From positions 1-32,276 of the IMG/VR virus record IMGVR_UViG_3300017714_000078: 32,276 nt of DNA; one strand, given 5' to 3'. This document shows positions 17,870 through 24,788 of the stretch, in pieces. Below the pieces are notes generated by a model. It saw only the letters and a list, made by a program, of their open reading frames with translations. It was not told where the DNA came from and did not search any database. The stretch comes from a virus. A program made the position numbers and the translations under genes. Position 1 is the first letter of the stretch, and every line of letters starts with the position of its first letter.

Positions 17870-20500
17870 ATGGCACTTAACAAACTAACAGCAGATGCAC
17901 TAGTAGACGGCACACTTGATGCTGATGCTATTGGTACTGCTAGTATCACAACTGCAAAGTTACATTCAAATATTATTAGTGGGCAAACTGCAATTGGTAC
18001 AGTAGATGCTAGTAACGACTTGCTATTAATTTATGATAATGATGCAACCAGTTTGAAGAAAGTACCAGTATCTAGTGTTGGTGCTACAAATACAGATGGA
18101 TTAACTGAAGGCTCGAGCAATCTTTATTACACAAACGCTAGAGCAGATGCAAGAATTACAAACGCAATCAAAGATGAAGATAATATGGCGTCTAACAGTG
18201 CCACACATATACCTAGTCAACAATCAGTAAAAGCATATGTAGATACAGAAGTTGCTGGATTAGTTGACAGTGCACCGGGTACACTAGATACGCTAAATGA
18301 ACTGGCGGCGGCACTAGGTGATGATGCTAACTTCAGTACAACTGTTACAAACAGTATAGCTACTAAACTACCACTAGCTGGTGGTACACTAACTGGTACA
18401 CTGTCAGCTCCCTTAGTATCAGTCTCTACATCAGCGGCTAAAGTGGCTGAGTTTAATTCAACACATACTAATCACGGTTATATTGTGCTAAAGGAAGATG
18501 GTGCAGATAAGTTTTACGTGGGTGCATCAACGGCTGTTAGTGGTCAAACTAGTGCTTATACATTTTATGCTTCTAGTGGACTTGGACTTGATTTCAATAC
18601 AGGCGGTGTTGGGTCACCTAGAATGCGTATCGATAGCAGTGGTAATGTTGGTATCGGAGATTCTACTCCGATAGAAGGAAGGCTTACTGTAAGAAGTGAC
18701 ACTAATTCAAATGCAATATTTGCAGGAGGTCAAGCAACAACTGGACAAAGTTATGGAGTATTAGTTAATGCTGGTACAAATACAAGTGATGCAAACTTTA
18801 GATCCTACGATCAGACAGGATCAACACCATATTTTATTGTTAGAGGTGACGGAAATGTTGGTATTGGTACTAGTAGTCCTAGTGAAAGATTTGTAGTGCA
18901 TGGAGACGGCGCTAGAATGATAGTAAGTTCTAACGACTATGAAGTTGCTATGTTAGGTCGCAGAGGTTCAAGCGGTAACTCTTTAGACGGTGGTTATTTG
19001 AGATTAAGAGATGCTGGCGTTAACAAAGTAGTTTTAGACACAAACGGCACAAGCTGGATTACAGGTGGTGATTTACAACTTGGTGATATTGCAGAAACAA
19101 CTGGCGGTGGTAATATTAGCTTAACAAAAACCAGTAGCAGTTCTATCATATCAATAATGAGCCGTAGTGCTACTGATGGTCACACTGGTATGTTGAATTT
19201 TTATAAAACTCCTGCCACAAGCGGTAACTATACTTCTACTACTAGTGGAGATGTACTAGGTGAGATTAGGTTCTACGGAGTTAATAACAGTGCAGTAGCT
19301 GACATTGGTGCAATGATACAAGTATCACAAACTGGTGCTTTTAATAACAGTGTACCAGCTAAAATGACTTTTACAACTCAAGAAACACAAAGAATATCAA
19401 TACATGCAGATGGACACATTGGCATAGGTGATAATGTTACAGTGAGCAGTGCTTGGTCAAATGTATTTGGTGCAAGAGTACAATTGGATACTAGAGGTGT
19501 ACTTGCCGCCACAGACGGCAGTATGCAAATAGGTCACAACTGGTATTATGATGGCGCTGGCTCAAGTGGATACAAATACATAGCCAGTGGTAAAGCCAAT
19601 AGACAAGTACATGTAGACGATTACATCAGTTGGGAAATGGAAGAAACTGCAGGTACAGCAGGCGCTGAAATTACTTTTACTGAGAGAATGAGATTTACCA
19701 AAGACGGTAAGTTAGGACTTAATACTGCCACCGGCAATCCATTAGATAACATTGTAGCAGTAGTTGGTAATGGCGGTGGAATTTTACTGTCAACATATTG
19801 GAGTGGCTCTGCTACATCAGGACAGAAGATGGGAGCCATTGGTTTTAAAGGATATGCAGATGGCAATACCAATGCCGCCGCTGATGCTAAAATTGAAGGT
19901 GTTGCCGCATCAAATCACAGTGGTTCAAGTGCTCCAGCTCATTTAGATTTTTATACAAAAGATGACAGTATAGGCCCAGGCAGTGGACCAACAAGACGTT
20001 TTAGAATTGACGAGTATGGTGGTCAAATTGTACATAAAAGTAAAAATAACTGGTCAAGAGTACAACACAATGACAGCCAAGGCAGTAATATACATTATAG
20101 ATTATATGGTGCAGGATCAAGCACTACAACATATAATCTATTGAGATACAGAAGACACTATTGGGGTCATGGTAGTGTACACATCACTTTGTTTCAAACA
20201 TACTATAGTACAACATCACAAGGTGAATATTGGTTATTAGGACATGGTAGAAGTGATGGTAGCTATAGTCCTAGTTATGGTCTAGACTATAGAGATATTT
20301 ACAATGGACCAGGTAGTGGCAGGTTATCGCTTAATTTGCCCGGCGGCTCTCCTGGTAATAGTAGTGCTGAAATTGTTGATGTTTCAATTAGTATACCAGC
20401 ATATGTATATTATATGGTAAAAATAGAAATAGCACACAGTGAGTTTTATCCAACAACTAGTACTATGAGTTCCATAAATTCATATGCATTACATGCATAA
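17870..20500 (+). CDS. Long tail fibre with unassigned C-terminal tip domain
   Basis: An 876-residue fibre. It begins MALNKLTADALVDGTLDADAIGT, then has an EGSSNLYYTNARADARI motif near 80-96, SQQSVKAYVDTEV, and the 45-residue block VDSAPGTL to GGTLTG at 132-176 shared with the preceding fibre. Only two to three VGIG repeats follow (near 260, 329 and 516), separated by long spans. The last 150 residues, starting NNWSRVQHND, include HYWGHGSVHITLF and YSPSYGLDYRDIYNGPGSG and end SSINSYALHA; they match no family I know. The gene starts immediately after the 63-aa protein with no promoter, so it depends on the box at 15488. It carries an 8-bp inverted repeat at 18652-18673. Confidence 0.78.
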   Translation: MALNKLTADALVDGTLDADAIGTASITTAKLHSNIISGQTAIGTVDASNDLLLIYDNDATSLKKVPVSSVGATNTDGLTEGSSNLYYTNARADARITNAIKDEDNMASNSATHIPSQQSVKAYVDTEVAGLVDSAPGTLDTLNELAAALGDDANFSTTVTNSIATKLPLAGGTLTGTLSAPLVSVSTSAAKVAEFNSTHTNHGYIVLKEDGADKFYVGASTAVSGQTSAYTFYASSGLGLDFNTGGVGSPRMRIDSSGNVGIGDSTPIEGRLTVRSDTNSNAIFAGGQATTGQSYGVLVNAGTNTSDANFRSYDQTGSTPYFIVRGDGNVGIGTSSPSERFVVHGDGARMIVSSNDYEVAMLGRRGSSGNSLDGGYLRLRDAGVNKVVLDTNGTSWITGGDLQLGDIAETTGGGNISLTKTSSSSIISIMSRSATDGHTGMLNFYKTPATSGNYTSTTSGDVLGEIRFYGVNNSAVADIGAMIQVSQTGAFNNSVPAKMTFTTQETQRISIHADGHIGIGDNVTVSSAWSNVFGARVQLDTRGVLAATDGSMQIGHNWYYDGAGSSGYKYIASGKANRQVHVDDYISWEMEETAGTAGAEITFTERMRFTKDGKLGLNTATGNPLDNIVAVVGNGGGILLSTYWSGSATSGQKMGAIGFKGYADGNTNAAADAKIEGVAASNHSGSSAPAHLDFYTKDDSIGPGSGPTRRFRIDEYGGQIVHKSKNNWSRVQHNDSQGSNIHYRLYGAGSSTTTYNLLRYRRHYWGHGSVHITLFQTYYSTTSQGEYWLLGHGRSDGSYSPSYGLDYRDIYNGPGSGRLSLNLPGGSPGNSSAEIVDVSISIPAYVYYMVKIEIAHSEFYPTTSTMSSINSYALHA
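18652..18673. repeat. Perfect 8-bp inverted repeat inside a fibre gene
   Basis: TATCGGAG at 18652-18659 pairs exactly with CTCCGATA at 18666-18673 around a 6-base loop. The left arm lies within a VGIG repeat codon string. No T run follows. Confidence 0.55.
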
Positions 20501-20520
20501 GTTTAAAAGAAAGAGAAAAT

Positions 20521-20892
20521 ATGAGCGAACAATTTGAATACAGTGCAACTTGGTTATATCATCCAATCTTAATTGATGGTGTAGAATATAGTTATGATCC
20601 AAGTTTTGAAGTTCCTGTACCTCCAGAACATGAAGATTATGGAAAAACCGTACAAGAAATAGTTGGTAGTGATAAAATCACAGATGCTATGATAACAGAA
20701 CACAGAGAACTAGATACTTGGGATCAAATGCGAGAGTATAGAAACAAATTGTTAATTGAATGTGACTGGACACAAGGTGCAGACGTTCCTAGCAATATTA
20801 AAGATCCTTGGGCAACTTATAGAACTGCACTTAGAGATATAACCACAGCGACAACTACAGCAGATGTTGTATGGCCTACCAAGCCAAGTTAA
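20521..20892 (+). CDS. Phage tail assembly chaperone-like protein
   Basis: A 123-residue protein. The C-terminal half has the same signature as the genes at 5966 and 24343: MREYRNKLLIECDW at 70-83, YRTALRDITT at 100-109 and VVWPTKPS at the end. The N-terminal half (YHPILIDGVEYSYDPSFEVPVPPEHEDY) is a short beta-rich stretch unlike the other two copies. The ribosome site GAAAGAGAAA precedes the ATG by a few bases in a 20-base gap. It closes cassette 4 just before the promoter at 20894 and probably serves the 876-aa fibre upstream. The Phage_tail_APC-type assignment rests on motif recognition. Confidence 0.75.
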   Translation: MSEQFEYSATWLYHPILIDGVEYSYDPSFEVPVPPEHEDYGKTVQEIVGSDKITDAMITEHRELDTWDQMREYRNKLLIECDWTQGADVPSNIKDPWATYRTALRDITTATTTADVVWPTKPS

Positions 20893-20893
20893 A

Positions 20894-20901
20894 CATAAAT
20901 A
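20894..20901 (+). promoter_or_regulatory. T4-type late promoter box (CATAAATA)
   Basis: It lies 21 bases before the ATG at 20923, after GTTAAA. The leader is shorter than in other copies: TGTATAACAAAGGAATAGTCT, with AAGGA as ribosome site and no CATATG at the start. Confidence 0.7.
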
Positions 20902-20922
20902 TGTATAACAAAGGAATAGTCT

Positions 20923-22656
20923 ATGCCATATTTAGGTAATCGTCCAGATAATGTTGTTATACGAAACGCACAACAAGAATTTAACTACACTGCTACCAGC
21001 AGTCAAACCACATTCACTGGTGCAGATAGTAACAACACTATACTAGCATACAATGTTGGAAATGTCGAGGTATTTTTTAATGGTGCTAGACTAGAAGAAG
21101 CAGATTTTACAGCAACAAACGGAACTAGTATTGTTCTTGCAAGTGCGGCGGCTACTAATGATTTAATAAGTGTTGTAGCAACTGATGTATTTGAATCTAC
21201 AGATACAGTAAGCAAAGCCAATGGTGGAACATTTAGCAGTAATGTTACAGTAAGTGGTTTATTAACAGCAGACAATATAAGCACTGGTGGATATATCAGA
21301 GGTCCTAGCAGTTTAACAATCGATCCTGCGACACATGGCGACAACACAGGCACAGTTGTTATAGCAGGCGACTTAACAGTTAATGGTACAACTACTCAAG
21401 TAAATTCTAATGAAGTAAACATTGGCGACAATATTCTCAAACTTAACAGTGATGAAACTGGTACACCTAGTCAAAATGCAGGTATCGAAGTTGAAAGAGG
21501 TACAGGTACAAATGTAGTTCTAAGATGGAATGAAACTACTGATAAATGGCAATTTACAAATGATGGCAGTTCTTATGAAGATATAGGCGCAGGTATTAGT
21601 GTACAAGAAGAAGGCAGTGCATTATCCACAGCGGCAACTACATTAAATTTTGTTGGCAGTAATGTAACAGCTACGGGGTCAGGTGCAACCAAAACAATTA
21701 CTATAGGCGGTGGTGATGTTGTAGCAGATACTACTCCACAGCTTGGTGGAGACTTGGATGCAAATACAAAAAATATAACAAATGTTGCTAACATAGAAAT
21801 AGATAATTTAAAATTAGATGGAAACACTATAAGTTCTACAGATAGCAATGGAAATATTAATCTATCTCCAAATGGTACAGGCAAAGTTTATATTACGAAT
21901 GACAGCACAGTTTCTACTTTAATAGTAGAATCAACAATTGATGGTACGCAAACAGCACCAGACATAGACTTATATAAAAATTCATCAACCCCTGCCACTT
22001 ACGATTATTTAGGTAATCTTCTTTTTCATGGAAATAATTCCAATGGTGACAAACACCTTTTTGCTCAAGTTTTAGCTATGAATTATGGTAACACAGCAGG
22101 AGCAGAACGTGGTGCAATGCAATTTTGGTCGCTTATTGATGGTGTTAATTATAATCGCTTGTGGTGGGCACACGGCGGTTTAGTTATCAATGAATCAGGC
22201 ATTAATTCATATACTAGAATTGAAGGTCTTAATGACCAAAACCTTGTTTATGCAGATGCGGCAAACGACAGAGTTGGTTTTGGTACAAATACTCCTGATT
22301 ATAAACTTGATGTGTCACACGGAACGACAGCCGAATATGTTGGTACATTCCAAAATACTGCGGATAATCTTGAATTAAAGATTGGTACAACAACAGGTGG
22401 GTATTTAAATATACAAGGAGTAAGAGTTAATAATGATACTTCATATAACATAGCATTGCAGGGAGATGGTGGAAATGTTGGTATTGGTATACTAACTCCA
22501 GGCACAAGTTTACATATAAAAGATGCAATAACAAATCCCAACACGATAAGTAGTAATATAGACATACCAGCGAGTAGCAATAGTATGATGGCTGGACCAA
22601 TAACATTAAACGCAACGGTTACAATACCCAGCGGAAGCTCATGGACAATAGTATAA
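20923..22656 (+). CDS. Tail fibre, cassette-opening, with AGP-type C-terminus
   Basis: A 577-residue fibre. The N-terminus MPYLGNRPDNVVIRNAQQEF is related to that at 12467 and leads into the same beta module (TTFTGADSN, VEVFFNGARLEEADFTATNGTSIVL). It then shows SLTIDPATHGDNTGTVVIAGDLTVNGTTTQVNSNE, and an IGDNILKLNSDETGTPSQNAG block shared with 6353, which makes it a mosaic of the two. TTPQLGGDLDAN and two VGIG/VGFG repeats follow. The end (AGPITLNATVTIPSGSSWTIV) belongs to the closing type seen at 1-114 and 8449. Three small tip genes come next, the same order as at the window start. Confidence 0.82.
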   Translation: MPYLGNRPDNVVIRNAQQEFNYTATSSQTTFTGADSNNTILAYNVGNVEVFFNGARLEEADFTATNGTSIVLASAAATNDLISVVATDVFESTDTVSKANGGTFSSNVTVSGLLTADNISTGGYIRGPSSLTIDPATHGDNTGTVVIAGDLTVNGTTTQVNSNEVNIGDNILKLNSDETGTPSQNAGIEVERGTGTNVVLRWNETTDKWQFTNDGSSYEDIGAGISVQEEGSALSTAATTLNFVGSNVTATGSGATKTITIGGGDVVADTTPQLGGDLDANTKNITNVANIEIDNLKLDGNTISSTDSNGNINLSPNGTGKVYITNDSTVSTLIVESTIDGTQTAPDIDLYKNSSTPATYDYLGNLLFHGNNSNGDKHLFAQVLAMNYGNTAGAERGAMQFWSLIDGVNYNRLWWAHGGLVINESGINSYTRIEGLNDQNLVYADAANDRVGFGTNTPDYKLDVSHGTTAEYVGTFQNTADNLELKIGTTTGGYLNIQGVRVNNDTSYNIALQGDGGNVGIGILTPGTSLHIKDAITNPNTISSNIDIPASSNSMMAGPITLNATVTIPSGSSWTIV

Positions 22657-22657
22657 G

Positions 22658-23269
22658 ATGGCAAGCATATTAAAAGTAGATACAATTCAAGGAGCGACTT
22701 CAGCGGGTAGCATAGCGATGCCTACTGGCACTCCAATACAAATGGTTAATGCAGAAAATAATACCGGAGTAGTCCTTCAAGGAAACGCTACAGTAAAATT
22801 ACTAGATTGTGCTATAACTACCAAGGTAACAAATAGCACATTTATAGTTCAATCATTTTGTGGTATAGGTACTTTAACTTCGATGACTAGTAATAGTGAT
22901 ACTGATGTTGCACTAGCATTAGGTTACAAGTCCGGAAGTGTAAGTTCAGCTTCTACAGATTATACAGGTATTGGAGGTTATCAACCCAATCGTCATAATG
23001 TTTCTTTTTCCAACGGTAACTATGCATTTTATGCTATTGATGCCCTTGCTGGATCTGCTAGTTACAACTACATATACCATGCTTTCGGTGAACCCAGCAC
23101 CTGTCAGCAGTTTAGTCCTAGCGTAGCGGCTGGAACGACTCTCCAAGTTGCACTTTTTGGAGCAAGCGATGTTAATCAACACAGCATAACTTTCGGCACA
23201 AGACGCAATGACAACGCCGCTGATAGTGGAACAGTTATATACGTTTGTGTTACGGAGATTGCACCATGA
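22658..23269 (+). CDS. Small tail-fibre tip protein
   Basis: A 203-residue protein that starts one base after the fibre stop. MASILKVDTIQGATSAGS matches the KVDTIQ-type start of small marine phage tail proteins; TGTPIQMV takes the place of GHVIQV, and CAITTKVTNSTFIVQSF at 51-67 stands where siblings have ITPK-x-SK. The end VCVTEIAP echoes the LMEIAQ closing strand. So it is a divergent member of the family at 114, 665, 1237 and 23266. The middle is Ser, Tyr and Asn-rich with several His. Its stop overlaps the next start as ATGA. A tip or receptor-contact role is inferred from order and shared termini. Confidence 0.68.
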   Translation: MASILKVDTIQGATSAGSIAMPTGTPIQMVNAENNTGVVLQGNATVKLLDCAITTKVTNSTFIVQSFCGIGTLTSMTSNSDTDVALALGYKSGSVSSASTDYTGIGGYQPNRHNVSFSNGNYAFYAIDALAGSASYNYIYHAFGEPSTCQQFSPSVAAGTTLQVALFGASDVNQHSITFGTRRNDNAADSGTVIYVCVTEIAP

Positions 23270-23754
23270 GTACTTTGTATGTTGATAATCTAATAGAAAA
23301 AAGTTCTAACCATGGTGTGCATATTCCAGGACACGTTATACAATGTGTGTCAGCAAAAGGCAATAATACTCAATATTCGAATGCAAATGTTTGGGGAAAT
23401 ACTGTTGTAATTAATAGTATTACTCCTAAGTTTTCAACAAGTACTATACTTGGACAAGCTACAGTAGCAGTATGGAGAAGTGGTACTAATGCTTACTACG
23501 GCGTTCGAGTTGAAAATACTGGAGGCAACACCGGAATTAAAGCAATATGGGGCGACGGGTATATTCAAGCATCTGGTGAACCTCTTTCTTGGCAATCTTC
23601 ATATGAGTTTACTTACACTGCCGGAACAACCAGTGCAGTTCAATCAATGTTTCAAATACAACCAGGCGGTGGGTCTTTATGGTTTCCAAATAATGCTGGT
23701 ACATACGCACCAACAAGCCGATGGACATTTACTTTGTGGGAGATCGCAGTATGA
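23266..23754 (+). CDS. Small tail-fibre tip protein, VDNxxEK/ITPK family
   Basis: A 162-residue protein; the start MSTLYVDNLIEKSSNHG is chosen by ATGA overlap and by alignment with 665, rejecting an in-frame ATG at 23245. HIPGHVIQCV lies at 19-28, NSITPKFSTSTILGQATV at 50-67, and the end reads WTFTLWEIAV. The first 30 residues resemble those at 665 far more than the bodies do. The stop overlaps the next tip gene as ATGA. It probably forms part of the same capped fibre as its neighbours. Confidence 0.7.
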   Translation: MSTLYVDNLIEKSSNHGVHIPGHVIQCVSAKGNNTQYSNANVWGNTVVINSITPKFSTSTILGQATVAVWRSGTNAYYGVRVENTGGNTGIKAIWGDGYIQASGEPLSWQSSYEFTYTAGTTSAVQSMFQIQPGGGSLWFPNNAGTYAPTSRWTFTLWEIAV

Positions 23755-24317
23755 GCATACTAAAAGTTCAACAGCTACAGCATACTAATGGAACCAATGC
23801 AATGACTATTGCAACTAGTGGTGCTACTGCTTTTGGCGGTGCAGTAACGAATAGCAATCAACCATGCTGGAGATTAAATGGATATAATGGAGCAACATTA
23901 GTTCCACCTATAAACAATTCTACTGTACATACTTACAGACAAGTTGATTTTTCACAAGGATGTAGTGCATCAACCTCAAGAGTAACAATAAGTACGGCAG
24001 GCAAATATCTAGTAGGTCTTAGATTTGTAGTAGGCAATCCTAGTGCTAATACTGAAACAAGATATATGTCCGTTTATGTGAAAAAAAATGGTAGTAGTTA
24101 TCCTACTCGATCATTGCAAGGGGCTGAAGCAATATCGGATGGATGGGGATCAGGCAACTCGTATCATACTTTTGCTCTCACAGATGTAATTGACGTTGCT
24201 CAAAATGATTATTTAGAAACAGTTATAGGTAGAAGTAGTAGTTCAGATTGGAACGGAAATATATACGATGATAACGGAAGTGGCCACACAGTATTTTATG
24301 GTTACCTAGTAGGATAA
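23751..24317 (+). CDS. Small tip protein with C1q-like domain
   Basis: A 188-residue protein starting MSILKVQQLQHTNG (ATGA overlap; the upstream in-frame ATG at 23721 is rejected). After a short docking-like start the rest fits a C1q-like head: TISTAGKYLVGLRFVV at 79-94, VAQNDYLETVIGRS, and the closing strand TVFYGYLVG. Here the head is carried by a short gene with no shaft, whereas at 1725, 8451 and 10348 it ends a long fibre. It is therefore a stand-alone form of the same tip module, joined to a KVxxIQ-type N-terminus. Its stop codon lies inside the promoter box at 24313. Confidence 0.72.
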   Translation: MSILKVQQLQHTNGTNAMTIATSGATAFGGAVTNSNQPCWRLNGYNGATLVPPINNSTVHTYRQVDFSQGCSASTSRVTISTAGKYLVGLRFVVGNPSANTETRYMSVYVKKNGSSYPTRSLQGAEAISDGWGSGNSYHTFALTDVIDVAQNDYLETVIGRSSSSDWNGNIYDDNGSGHTVFYGYLVG

Positions 24318-24320
24318 ATA
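24313..24320 (+). promoter_or_regulatory. Possible late promoter box (GATAAATA) overlapping a stop codon
   Basis: The octamer contains the TAA that ends the preceding gene and lies 22 bases before the ATG at 24343. The leader TAGATAACAAAGGAATATATAA resembles the one at 20894 (ACAAAGGAATA). It would give the chaperone-like gene separate late transcription. Confidence 0.5.
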
Positions 24321-24342
24321 TAGATAACAAAGGAATATATAA

Positions 24343-24753
24343 ATGACAGATATAGCACAAGCATTAACTGAACTAGGCATTCAAGAATGGGTACTCAGAG
24401 GAGAACCTACTAGTAAAGCTGAATTTGCAACCATGTATGCCAAAGTTACAGGTGCAGATGCCAATGGTTCAGCTATTGAAAGCAACAAAGAATCAGACTG
24501 GGGTACAACTTGGGAAGCAGTTGTAGCCAAACGAGATGCACTAACTGCCGCACAACCTATGAAGCTATTAAGAGCAGAACGTGATATCAGATTAGCAGAA
24601 ACTGACTGGATGGGCAACAGTGATGTAACAATGAGTACAGCATGGAAAAACTATCGCAAAGCACTCAGAGACTTACCAGCGTCAGCTGATCCAAAACTAT
24701 TAAATGGAATGTTAGATCCAAGCTCAGTTACGTGGCCCACTAAGCCATCATAA
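24343..24753 (+). CDS. Phage tail assembly chaperone-like protein
   Basis: A 136-residue protein, the longest of three paralogues. The C-terminal half contains LLRAERDIRLAETDWM at 75-90, WKNYRKALRDLP at 101-112 and VTWPTKPS at the end. The N-terminal half (IAQALTELGIQEWVLRGEPTSKAEF) is predicted helical and differs from the other two copies, though it resembles N-termini of tail-assembly proteins in which a helix precedes this domain. It has an AAAGGA ribosome site and possibly its own promoter. It lies between the three small tip genes and the 1506-aa fibre, so it could serve either; the end-of-cassette position favours the upstream group. Confidence 0.78.
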   Translation: MTDIAQALTELGIQEWVLRGEPTSKAEFATMYAKVTGADANGSAIESNKESDWGTTWEAVVAKRDALTAAQPMKLLRAERDIRLAETDWMGNSDVTMSTAWKNYRKALRDLPASADPKLLNGMLDPSSVTWPTKPS

Positions 24754-24757
24754 TTAG

Positions 24758-24765
24758 TATAAATA
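24758..24765 (+). promoter_or_regulatory. T4-type late promoter box (TATAAATA)
   Basis: An exact T4-type octamer 23 bases before the ATG at 24789, followed by TGTATAGCAGATAGG and ATATACATATG. The leader is the same as that at 29315 from the box to the start codon. Confidence 0.8.
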
Positions 24766-24788
24766 TGTATAGCAGATAGGATATACAT

